A DNA stretch of 5,804 nt from contig JAQBZS010000519.1 in the NCBI GenBank assembly GCA_027622115.1, positions 1-5,804 of the forward strand. Reading direction: 5' to 3'. The stretch is from Planctomycetota bacterium. Its GTDB lineage: Bacteria > Planctomycetota > Planctomycetia > Planctomycetales > Planctomycetaceae. Below are positions 1-5,804 of the stretch, in pieces. The position numbers and the translations under genes were made by a program. Under the pieces are notes generated by a model. That model did not search any database. It was not told the DNA's origin and saw only the letters and a list, made by a program, of their open reading frames with translations. The first letter of the stretch is position 1, and every line of letters starts with the position of its first letter.

Positions 1-180
1 GCTCAAAGCGTTGGTACAAAGGACGACTTCCGCCGCGAGCATTGAACTTTGAACCACCCGACCCCAGCCACCCTTTATCCGGAGCGTATCTCTTCGCTCA
101 ACCGGCAGAAGAGTGGGCAATTCCGGACAATCACGAATTGGATTCTTCCGTTAGCGACTCTCTGAAAAAGCGGGGCAATG
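1..180. other. Left-edge stretch with no supported gene
   Basis: No convincing gene is visible between the window edge and the sigma-gene terminator. Two weak possibilities exist. In the + frame starting at base 1, fifteen codons end in TGA at 43-45 (peptide AQSVGTKDDFRREH), which could be the tail of a gene converging on the sigma gene. On the - strand an ATG at 40-42 opens a frame (MLAAEVVLCTNALS) that runs off the left edge and could be the start of a leftward gene. A third + frame stays open from the edge to 398, but it passes through the terminator hairpin and into the antisense of the sigma gene, so I do not believe it. The flanking sequence is needed to choose. Confidence 0.4.
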
Positions 181-220
181 AACGAAAAACGCCCGGAAAC
201 CTCATTGAGATTTCCGGGCG
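181..220 (-). terminator. Rho-independent terminator of the sigma factor gene
   Basis: Bases 190-199 and 211-220 form a perfect 10-bp GC-rich stem (CGCCCGGAAA with TTTCCGGGCG). Inside it, after one C/A mismatch, CTC and GAG pair around an ATT loop. Read on the - strand, the stem is followed directly by TTTTTCGTT (189-181), the U-tract expected of an intrinsic terminator. It lies 30 nt past the sigma gene stop codon. Read on the + strand, the stem is followed by CCCTGTCTCG with no T-tract, so termination is directional and serves the leftward gene. Confidence 0.88.
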
Positions 221-249
221 CCCTGTCTCGATGGCTTTGCAAACCGGCG

Positions 250-2034
250 TCAATTCATGTCGGCAGTTGCCGTGGCGGCGGTTGCAGTTGCAGTTGCCGT
301 CGCGACCGCTTCGACCGCTTCTTCTCCGATCCCATCCACACTGGAGTCGACAAACCCTCGCAAATGCTCGCTTCTCGTATGGTGTTGAAGTTTCTTGAGC
401 GCCTTCGACTCAATTTGCCGAATGCGTTCGCGCGTCACCTTAAAGATGCGACCGGTTTCTTCCAGCGTGTAGCTGTAGCCGTCACCCAGCCCGTATCGCA
501 GCTTGATGATTTCGCGTTCTCGATAAGTCAGGCTCTTGAGAACATGGCCGATTTTGTCCTTCAGCATTTGGTGCATCGCGGAATCGGCCGGGCTCTCTTC
601 ATGGCCGTCTTCCAGGAACTCGCCGAAGCTCGAATCCTCGCTCTCGCCAACCGGCGTATCGAGGCTGATCGGGTGCTTCCACGTTTTCATAATGCGTTCG
701 GTCTCTTCAATTCCTAGACCGACGGCTTCGGCCAGTTCCTCCATACTGGGTTCGCGACCGGTTTCTTGGCGAATCTGCTCGCTCTTGGCCTTCAGCGTGG
801 AGATGCTTTGGAACATATGCACGGGAATGCGAATCGTGCGTGCGTGATCCGCAACAGCCCGAGTGATCGCTTGCCGAATCCACCACGTGGCGTAGGTCGA
901 AAACTTATACCCGCGACGGTATTCGTACTTTTCCACGCCCCGCATCAAGCCCGCGTTTCCTTCCTGGATTAGATCCAGAAAGCTCAACCCACGATTCCGG
1001 TACTTCTTGGCAATCGAAACAACCAGCCGCAGGTTGCCGCCGGACAGTTTCTGTTTGGCATTCGTCCACGCGTCGAAGCGATACTTGATTTCTCGGCAGC
1101 GATCCAGGAATTGCTCCGGCGTTTCGACGAGAACTTCCACGAACTCTGCCAATTCGTGCTTCAAAGTTTCGATGTCTTCGCCGAATCGATTCACCTTGCG
1201 TTTTGTTCGCAACCGCGACAGTTCGGTAATCTGCAATTGAAGATCGCGGACGCGATCACCGATCTGGTGGATTCGCTTCATTACCGGTTGCAACCGTTGG
1301 GTGCGGACACTCAGTTCTTCGCACAGCGTCGCCATCTTCCGTCGACGCAGAACCATCCGCTGATGGATGTCCTTTTTGTCTTTCCCGGTCGCTTCCCGAA
1401 AAGCCGCAAAGTCTTGACGGTTTTGTTCCAGCAGCACGCGGAGCGTTTTCAGGTTGTACGGCATCCGCCCGAGAATCTGTTCCTTTTGAACCGCTTCGGT
1501 TTCGGAGGTCCGCAGCGTTCTTTCAAACGGCAACTCCTGGTTGAACACCTTTTCAAGAGTGTCCACCGCGATCCCCAGAGCAAAGTCGGACTCCAGCAAC
1601 GTTCGGCGGAAACGCTTTCGACAAACTTCGATCTGTTTCGCCAAGAAGATTTCGCGAGCACGCGTCAACAACGGGATGTTGCCCATCTGACTGAGATACA
1701 TCCGGATCGGGTCGCGAGACGACAACGCCGACGTTTCAGGCAGTATGGTCCGTGATGAGTTGGGATCCACAGGCCGCGGTTGTTCTTCAGCCGGTATCCA
1801 GTCGAGTTCTGGGATATTGGGGTCTTCGACAATGTCAAGTTTTGTTTCTTCCATCGCAAGGATAATGCGATCCACCATCGCCGAGTCCCCACCTTCGTCT
1901 GGAAGGTAGTGGTCGACTTGGTGAAACGTCAGATAGCCTTGCTTTTGGCCTTCTTCAATCATCTTCTTCAGGCCGGACTCGAGGCGATGCACTGGGCACT
2001 CCCTTTCTTTCGAAACGATCTTCCGCACTTCCAT
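250..2034 (-). CDS. RNA polymerase sigma factor, sigma-70 family, RpoD-like (primary/group 1-2 type)
   Basis: This is a cytoplasmic promoter-recognition subunit of RNA polymerase, 594 residues. Regions in order: a 1.1-like segment (about 17-72); region 1.2 from DPIRMYLSQMG (108-138); a long charged, helical non-conserved region (about 139-320); region 2 (about 322-403) with core-binding LSFLDLIQEGNAGLM and the 2.3/2.4 segment YATWWIRQAITRAVADHART for -10 melting and recognition; region 3 (407-476) with the 3.2 finger ISLDTPVGESEDSSFGEFLED; and region 4 (489-553) with helix-turn-helix TLEETGRIFKVTRERIRQIE. The Q and T of QAIT and the RER...R of the recognition helix are conserved, so canonical -10/-35 specificity is expected. 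The ATG at 2034 is the first possible start: an in-frame TAA lies 6 nt upstream. No Shine-Dalgarno sequence is visible. The protein normally ends near LRGFVDS (558-564); here it continues into an Ala/Thr tail. Planctomycetes can carry several RpoD-like paralogues, so calling this the sole housekeeping rpoD would be inference. Confidence 0.95.
   Translation of the reverse strand: MEVRKIVSKERECPVHRLESGLKKMIEEGQKQGYLTFHQVDHYLPDEGGDSAMVDRIILAMEETKLDIVEDPNIPELDWIPAEEQPRPVDPNSSRTILPETSALSSRDPIRMYLSQMGNIPLLTRAREIFLAKQIEVCRKRFRRTLLESDFALGIAVDTLEKVFNQELPFERTLRTSETEAVQKEQILGRMPYNLKTLRVLLEQNRQDFAAFREATGKDKKDIHQRMVLRRRKMATLCEELSVRTQRLQPVMKRIHQIGDRVRDLQLQITELSRLRTKRKVNRFGEDIETLKHELAEFVEVLVETPEQFLDRCREIKYRFDAWTNAKQKLSGGNLRLVVSIAKKYRNRGLSFLDLIQEGNAGLMRGVEKYEYRRGYKFSTYATWWIRQAITRAVADHARTIRIPVHMFQSISTLKAKSEQIRQETGREPSMEELAEAVGLGIEETERIMKTWKHPISLDTPVGESEDSSFGEFLEDGHEESPADSAMHQMLKDKIGHVLKSLTYREREIIKLRYGLGDGYSYTLEETGRIFKVTRERIRQIESKALKKLQHHTRSEHLRGFVDSSVDGIGEEAVEAVATATATATAATATADMN
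266..321 (-). repeat. Short tandem repeats at the 3' end of the sigma gene
   Basis: The last codons of the sigma gene are built from micro-repeats. On the + strand, GACCGCTTC occurs twice in tandem (304-312, 313-321). Next to it, GTTGCA occurs twice followed by GTTGCC (281-298), with another GTTGCC at 266-271. Read on the coding strand these give the peptide stretch EAVEAV followed by alternating Ala-Thr (ATATATATAATATA, residues 578-591). All unit lengths are multiples of three, so gain or loss of a unit keeps the frame. This lies outside the conserved sigma regions and is probably a disordered, length-variable tail. Confidence 0.75.
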
Positions 2035-2453
2035 GTACGTTTACGGACGGAATTCGAATGGTTTTGCCCGGAAGAAAAGCAAACCACTGTTGGAACCGAA
2101 CGCTGTCTCAGGACACGGGGATGGCAACCTTGAAGCAATTCGAGAACTCCATTCCACGAAAGCCCGACCAAACCCAGACGGGTTCAATCCACACATAGGC
2201 AAGATTGATGAACGAGGACCGCAGACTTCTTCAACGTCATTTTTCAAGATTGCGTCGAACAAGTCCCGTAAAGGCAGGAATCCAATGGTGGGAGTGGTTC
2301 CTGACGTTGATTTGCAGGCCAACCCGTTCCGCCGTCATGACAGGCCATCCTTCGACCGGTTCACAACGCTGATTCGTACGGAACACAACTTGCCCACAAA
2401 TCCGGCACCGAGTGGCACCGACGTCCCATTCTCAGCTTCCCTACTGGAGAGAG

Positions 2454-2484
2454 AACCAACTTGGTTTGGCATCACCAAACCAAC
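2454..2484. repeat. Inverted repeat with overlapping palindrome in the divergent intergenic region
   Basis: TTGGTTTGG (2461-2469) and CCAAACCAA (2475-2483) are perfect 9-bp complements around a CATCA loop. The left arm also forms a second palindrome with the sequence just before it (AACCAA-C-TTGGTT, 2454-2466), so AACCAAC occurs on both sides. No T-tract follows on either strand, so it does not look like an intrinsic terminator. It could be a protein-binding site or an RNA hairpin in the leader of one of the flanking genes. Its function is unknown. Confidence 0.5.
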
Positions 2485-2892
2485 TATCGACTCTACCAAA
2501 TCGATTCGTGGTCGCTAGACACAATCGACTTTCATGCTGGATTTTCCGCAAAATAACGGGGAAGAACTCGAACACAACTCCAATCCCATTGCTACCATAC
2601 GGTGCCCGGTCATTCTCCACGGACCGGACTGGCAGGCAATAGGCAAAGGCCCAAAGTGCGCCCGGCTTGCCGGAATGTCGCAATTCCGCCGGTGCGACCT
2701 GTCGTAGAAGAATAGACAGCCCAAATGGTCGACTTGCCGCAATCGAACTTGGTGACGGATGCGACTTGGCGCGGACGCACCAACATCACGGATTGCTTCA
2801 ATGCACCCAGCGACCAAGAAAAATCCGTGTAACGTGTCGTATTTGGACGGTGCAGCATACATTCAGGCCGTGAATCAACTGACCGAAGTAGC

Positions 2893-2897
2893 GAGGT
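2893..2897 (+). promoter_or_regulatory. Ribosome-binding site of the propeller gene
   Basis: GAGGT lies 4 nt before the ATG at 2902 and matches the anti-Shine-Dalgarno core. It supports this start codon. The same GAGGT with the same 4-nt spacing and nearly the same spacer (AGCC here, TGCC there) precedes the gene at 5629. Confidence 0.65.
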
Positions 2898-2901
2898 AGC
2901 C

Positions 2902-4140
2902 ATGCGAATTCCGACGTGCGTGCTGGTGTGTTGTCTGTCCACCGTGTGCTGCGGTGAAACCAATTGGAACCAGTTCCGCGGCCCCAACGGTGACGGCGTC
3001 TCGACAGCAACCGATTTACCGGCCAAAATCGAAGAAGGCTCGGCCGAGATCACATGGAAGACGCCGATTCACGGCAAGGGCTGGTCGTCACCGGTCGCGT
3101 GGGGCGATCGCATTTGGATGCAAACGGCTCCGGAAGACGGCAAGTCGCTGTACGCGGTTTGCGTTGATGCCGTCACCGGTAAGATCGTGCATGACATCAA
3201 AGTCTTCGACGTCGCGGACCCGCAGTTCTGCCACCCCACGAACAGCTATGCATCGGGCACGCCGTTCCTGGAAGCGGGACGCGTTTACGTGCATTTCGGA
3301 CGCTACGGCACGGCGTGCTTGGATTCCGAAACGGGCAAAACGTTGTGGAGACGACGTGATTTGACTTGCGATCACTTTCGCGGCCCCGCAGCGTCGCCGA
3401 TCGTCGACGGCGATCTGTTGTTTGCGGCGTTTGACGGGATCGACGTGCAATTTGTCGTGGCCATGAACAAGAACACCGGTGAAGTCGTGTGGAACAAGAC
3501 GCGAGACATCGCCTACGGCACCGACAACGGCGACCGCAAGAAGGCGTACAGCACCGCGAAAGTCATCGAGGTGAAGGGTCGGAAACAGTTGGTGAGCCCA
3601 TCCGCCGTCGAAACAGTCGCTTACGGTCTCGAAGACGGCAAGGTGCTGTGGCGCGTCAAGCACGACGGCATGAACGCGGCTGCTCGACCGCTGTACGTCA
3701 ACGGGCTGCTGTATTTGAGCGCGGGATCGGGGCCAACGACCTTCATCGCGTTGCGTCCGGAAGGCTCGGGCGACATTACGGACTCGATCGTCTGGAAAAC
3801 CAACAAGGGCGTGCCGCGACGTTCGTCGCAAATCGTCTCGAATGGTTTGCTGTTCATGGTCAGTGACGATGGCGTGGCCACGTGTCGAGATGCCGCCAAT
3901 GGCGATATGAAATGGCAAACTCGTCTGCGGGGCGAGTATTGGGCGTCGCCAGCTTTGGCGGACGGCAAGATCTACTACTTCAGCAAGGACGGCGGCATCA
4001 CGGTGCTCAAGGCGTCTGGCGAGCTGCAAAAATTGTCCGAAACGAACCTCGACAGCGGTTTCAACGCGTCGCCGGGATTCGTTGGAAACGCCATGATTCT
4101 GCGGACGTTTCAGCACCTGTATCGGGTGGAGTCCAAATAA
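2902..4140 (+). CDS. Exported PQQ-like beta-propeller repeat protein
   Basis: A 412-residue protein likely secreted through Sec. The N-terminus is a short hydrophobic signal (residues 1-18, rich in Cys: C6, C10, C11, C16, C17), probably cleaved near CCG-ET. No good lipobox is present because the residues before each Cys do not fit. The mature part opens with WNQFRGPNGDGVS (22-34), a motif typical of planctomycete PQQ-like propellers. Blade-type repeats ending in [T/D/N]G-x-x-x-W or close variants recur near residues 83-97 (DAVTGKIVHD), 137-150 (DSETGKTLW), 185-199 (NKNTGEVVW), 240-250 (LEDGKVLW), 325-339 (AANGDMKW) and 366-375, giving about six blades and the whole domain. The fold resembles BamB and quinoprotein dehydrogenases, but nothing shows that it binds PQQ or is an enzyme. 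A scaffold or binding role in the periplasm is likely. It is first in a probable operon, 33 nt before the amidase gene. Confidence 0.9.
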   Translation: MRIPTCVLVCCLSTVCCGETNWNQFRGPNGDGVSTATDLPAKIEEGSAEITWKTPIHGKGWSSPVAWGDRIWMQTAPEDGKSLYAVCVDAVTGKIVHDIKVFDVADPQFCHPTNSYASGTPFLEAGRVYVHFGRYGTACLDSETGKTLWRRRDLTCDHFRGPAASPIVDGDLLFAAFDGIDVQFVVAMNKNTGEVVWNKTRDIAYGTDNGDRKKAYSTAKVIEVKGRKQLVSPSAVETVAYGLEDGKVLWRVKHDGMNAAARPLYVNGLLYLSAGSGPTTFIALRPEGSGDITDSIVWKTNKGVPRRSSQIVSNGLLFMVSDDGVATCRDAANGDMKWQTRLRGEYWASPALADGKIYYFSKDGGITVLKASGELQKLSETNLDSGFNASPGFVGNAMILRTFQHLYRVESK

Positions 4141-4162
4141 TTCGTCTGGCTGGCCTAGCTCT

Positions 4163-4166
4163 GGAG
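4163..4166 (+). promoter_or_regulatory. Ribosome-binding site deciding the GTG start of the amidase
   Basis: GGAG sits 7 nt before the GTG at 4174. The encoded N-terminus after this start (LTATELTRMIRNKDVSCREV) matches the usual amidase start, so GTG rather than a later ATG is chosen. Confidence 0.6.
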
Positions 4167-4173
4167 CAACATT

Positions 4174-5592
4174 GTGAGTGACTTCTGTTTTCTGACGGCG
4201 ACGGAATTGACTCGCATGATTCGCAACAAGGACGTCTCCTGTCGCGAAGTCATGCAGGCACATCTGGATCAGATCGCGCGAGTCAATCCACGGGTCAACG
4301 CGATCGTGACGTTGCTCCCGGAGCGGGGATTAGACGGAGCGGATGCAGCGGATGCAGCACTCGCTCGCGGCGAAGAACTCGGGCCGTTGTTTGGCCTTCC
4401 GATCGCCCACAAGGATCTCGTGCCGACGAAGGGCATTCGCACCACGTGGGGTTCGCCGATCTACAGGGACCACGTTCCGACCGAAGACGGGCTGATCATC
4501 ACGCGGCTGCGAGACGCGGGTGCGATTACGATCGGCAAGACGAACACGCCTGAATTTGGAGCGGGCTCGCAGACTTTCAATCCCGTGTTCGACGCCACGC
4601 TGAACCCCTACAACGCCGCGAAGACGTGCGGCGGCAGCAGCGGCGGCGCGGCCGTTTCGCTGGCCTGCGGCATGTTGCCGATCGCGGACGGCAGCGATAC
4701 CGGCGGCTCACTCCGAAACCCCGCCAACTTCTGCAATGTCGTCGGTTTTCGTCCATCGCCGGGACGAGTCCCCGTGTGGCCGGCCGACGTGACTTGGTCG
4801 CCCACGTCCGTCCAAGGCCCGATGGCCCGCACGGTGGAAGACGTCGCCTTGATGCTCAGCGCGATGGCGGGACCAGACATCCGATCGCCGATCTCGATCA
4901 CTCAGTCCGGCGATCAATTCCGGCAACCATTGGGCCGTGATTTCAAGGGCGTCAAGATCGCATGGAGCCGTGATTTCGGCGAATTGCCCGTCCACCCACA
5001 AGTGACGAAGACGATCGACGCTCAACGCTCGACCTTCGCGGACATCGGTTGCATCATCGAAGACGCTCAGCCGGATTTCCGAGACGCCGACGACATTTTC
5101 AAGGCATGGCGGGCGTGGCAATTCGAAATCAAATACACGCCGTTGATCGAGAAGCATCGCGATCAGATCAAGGACACGATCATTTGGAATACCGAGCAAG
5201 GCCAGAAACTGACCGGTCCTCAACTTGGACAGGCCGAAGTCAAACGCACTCGCCTGTACCATCGAGTCTGCCGCTTCTTGGAAGAATACGAGTACCTCAT
5301 TGTCCCCGTGAATCAGGTGCCGCCGTTCGACGTCGACACGCCGTACATCAAGGAAATCAACGGCACGCAAATGGAGACGTACATCGATTGGATGAAGTCG
5401 TGCTATTACATCACCGCGACCGGGCTGCCCGCGATTTCCGTCCCGTGCGGTTTCACCGACGACGGGCTGCCGGTCGGCGTGCAGATCGTCGGTCGACATC
5501 AGTCTGAATTCTCCGTGCTGCAACTCGCCTACGCGTTTCAAGAAGCGACGCAGTTCTGGAAGCAGCGGCCGGACTTGGCTTCATCGAATTAA
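4174..5592 (+). CDS. Amidase-signature family hydrolase
   Basis: A 472-residue cytoplasmic-type enzyme of the amidase signature family, which hydrolyses carboxamide bonds. The Ser-cisSer-Lys triad can be read: K80 in GLPIAHKDL, cis-Ser S155 in CGGSSGGAA, and nucleophile S179 in GSDTGGSLRNP. The spacings of 75 and 24 residues equal those of characterised family members (GatA K79/S154/S178, FAAH K142/S217/S241), so it should be active. The N-terminal helix LTATELTRMIRNKDVSCREV and the C-terminal ATGLPAISVPCGFTDDGLPVGVQIVG are both present, and the length is normal for the family. There is no signal peptide. No gatB or gatC lies nearby and the middle region differs from GatA, so I favour a stand-alone amidase (the broad group that includes 6-aminohexanoate-cyclic-dimer hydrolase and indoleacetamide hydrolase) over the glutamyl-tRNA amidotransferase subunit. 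The substrate cannot be told. The gene starts with GTG, 33 nt after the propeller gene, and probably shares its transcript. Confidence 0.93.
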   Translation: MSDFCFLTATELTRMIRNKDVSCREVMQAHLDQIARVNPRVNAIVTLLPERGLDGADAADAALARGEELGPLFGLPIAHKDLVPTKGIRTTWGSPIYRDHVPTEDGLIITRLRDAGAITIGKTNTPEFGAGSQTFNPVFDATLNPYNAAKTCGGSSGGAAVSLACGMLPIADGSDTGGSLRNPANFCNVVGFRPSPGRVPVWPADVTWSPTSVQGPMARTVEDVALMLSAMAGPDIRSPISITQSGDQFRQPLGRDFKGVKIAWSRDFGELPVHPQVTKTIDAQRSTFADIGCIIEDAQPDFRDADDIFKAWRAWQFEIKYTPLIEKHRDQIKDTIIWNTEQGQKLTGPQLGQAEVKRTRLYHRVCRFLEEYEYLIVPVNQVPPFDVDTPYIKEINGTQMETYIDWMKSCYYITATGLPAISVPCGFTDDGLPVGVQIVGRHQSEFSVLQLAYAFQEATQFWKQRPDLASSN

Positions 5593-5625
5593 ACCTCATT
5601 CACTTTGATTCCCTTGTTAGAGGTT
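5592..5625 (+). promoter_or_regulatory. Possible hairpin masking the ribosome-binding site of the downstream gene
   Basis: AACCTC (5592-5597) begins at the last base of the amidase TAA and is perfectly complementary to GAGGTT (5620-5625), which contains the GAGGT ribosome-binding site 4 nt before the ATG at 5629. The intervening loop is 22 nt. A ribosome finishing the amidase would cover the left arm and free the site, so this could couple translation of the two genes. The stem is only 6 bp, so the effect is inferred. Confidence 0.45.
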
Positions 5626-5628
5626 GCC

Positions 5629-5804
5629 ATGAATCCCACCGCACAGTTGGAGCAAAGCGAGCCACAAGCGTCGCCGGATGCGTCCCCATCGTCCGAGCCG
5701 GAAGATTTGCGAGATTTCCCCTACGGTCGGCGCTACATCCGCCGAGTCACCGACGAAGGCGAAGTTGTGCATGACATCGTGCCGTTGGCTTTGAAAGACT
5801 TGCT
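5629..5804 (+). CDS. Partial gene, probable Uma2/DUF820-family protein (N-terminus only)
   Basis: Fifty-eight codons plus two bases are present before the window ends. The start is ATG with GAGGT 4 nt upstream, 36 nt after the amidase stop, so it is likely in the same transcript. The first 26 or so residues are a polar, Ser/Pro/Glu-rich leader (NPTAQLEQSEPQASPDASPS), followed by FPYGRRYIRRVTDEGEVVHD and IVPLALKDLL. The pattern of an aromatic-rich GRRYIRR strand, then a short acidic turn, then VPL-x-L-x-D-L/V-L, resembles the beginning of Uma2-family proteins that are abundant in planctomycetes. That family has a PD-(D/E)XK nuclease-like fold, and its biological role is poorly defined. The catalytic part lies outside the window, so the family call rests on the N-terminal pattern alone. 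Confidence 0.5.
   Translation, partial: MNPTAQLEQSEPQASPDASPSSEPEDLRDFPYGRRYIRRVTDEGEVVHDIVPLALKDL

Larger units (their letters stand above)
2035..2901. other. 867-nt divergent intergenic region without a supported gene
   Basis: This region separates the leftward sigma gene from the rightward propeller gene and must carry both promoters. Reading all frames I find no open frame with a recognisable domain, a good ribosome-binding site and biased codon use together. A 161-codon + frame (2033-2518) begins opposite the sigma start codon and shows no third-position preference. A 93-codon - frame (2041-2322) starts only with TTG. A 35-codon + frame (2725-2832) is too short to judge. By eye the base composition is less GC-rich than in the flanking genes. 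No tRNA-like fold is seen. I could not place a convincing -35/-10 pair for either gene. Small inverted repeats are AACCC-AGAC-GGGTT (2171-2184), 2461-2483, ATTTT-CCGC-AAAAT (2541-2554), 2603-2634 and CGGAAT/ATTCCG (2671-2688). It may hold decayed gene remnants. Confidence 0.6.

Noticed and set aside
3..398. + frame open from the left edge to 398 (start codon at 42)
   Set aside because: It crosses the strong terminator hairpin and runs into the antisense of the sigma gene 3' end. Part of its length comes from the repetitive Ala/Thr-coding tract, and there is no recognisable domain.
1111..1755. 214-codon + strand frame inside the sigma gene
   Set aside because: It is the complement of the sigma factor non-conserved region and has no independent start signal or domain.
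2171..2195. tRNA-like GGTTCAATCC box
   Set aside because: The flanking bases do not form a T-stem and no acceptor or anticodon stem can be built around it.
2033..2518. 161-codon + frame in the divergent intergenic region
   Set aside because: The start lies opposite the sigma start codon, there is no ribosome-binding site, and third codon positions show no GC preference, unlike the neighbouring genes.
2836..2870. Possible promoter for the propeller gene (CATACATT as a -10 element)
   Set aside because: No acceptable -35 sequence lies 16-18 nt upstream, so it is no better than chance.
2610..3053. 147-codon - strand frame overlapping the start of the propeller gene
   Set aside because: It overlaps the signal peptide and motif region of the propeller gene antisense, lacks a ribosome-binding site, and has no domain.
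3088..4263. 391-codon open frame antisense to the propeller gene
   Set aside because: It lies fully opposite a gene with clear propeller repeats and a ribosome-binding site, and its translation is Arg/His/Val-rich without a domain. Such shadow frames are common opposite GC-biased codons.
4708..5541. 277-codon open frame antisense to the amidase gene
   Set aside because: It is opposite the amidase coding region with its intact catalytic motifs and has low-complexity, Arg/Asp/His-rich translation. It is a shadow frame.
4174..5592. Calling the amidase gatA
   Set aside because: The triad is shared by the whole amidase-signature family, no gatB or gatC is nearby, and the central and C-terminal sequence is closer to stand-alone amidases.

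Overview
The window looks like chromosomal DNA from a planctomycete, probably of the Rhodopirellula/Pirellulaceae kind. This is inferred from the protein style, not from a search. The sigma factor has the DPIRMYLSQMG / LLTRAREIFLAKQIE region 1.2 that I associate with planctomycetal RpoD-like proteins. The beta-propeller protein begins with the W-x-QFRGPNGDG motif common in exported planctomycete PQQ-like proteins. The partial gene at the right edge resembles the N-terminus of planctomycete Uma2-family proteins.

Layout. Positions 1-180 hold no gene I can support. A strong intrinsic terminator at 181-220 closes a leftward gene, 250-2034, which encodes a complete primary-type sigma-70 factor of 594 residues with regions 1.1, 1.2, 2, 3 and 4. 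Its last codons are short tandem repeats that give an Ala/Thr tail. Positions 2035-2901 (867 nt) lie between divergently transcribed genes and contain no convincing gene, only a few inverted and direct repeats. To the right are three rightward genes in a tight array: an exported PQQ-like beta-propeller protein (2902-4140), an amidase-signature hydrolase with an intact Lys-Ser-Ser triad (4174-5592), and the first 58 codons of a probable Uma2/DUF820-like gene (from 5629) that runs off the window.

How the parts relate. The gaps of 33 and 36 nt, the common strand and the Shine-Dalgarno-like sites suggest the three rightward genes are co-transcribed. Two of those sites are the same GAGGT placed 4 nt before ATG. 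The functional link between a secreted propeller, an amidase and a nuclease-fold protein is not evident. The ribosome-binding site of the third gene can pair with the sequence overlapping the amidase stop codon, which would fit translational coupling. The sigma gene has no visible Shine-Dalgarno sequence. I see no phage, transposon, CRISPR, tRNA or rRNA signal. The genes are ordinary housekeeping or accessory planctomycete genes, and I do not see a clear new system here.
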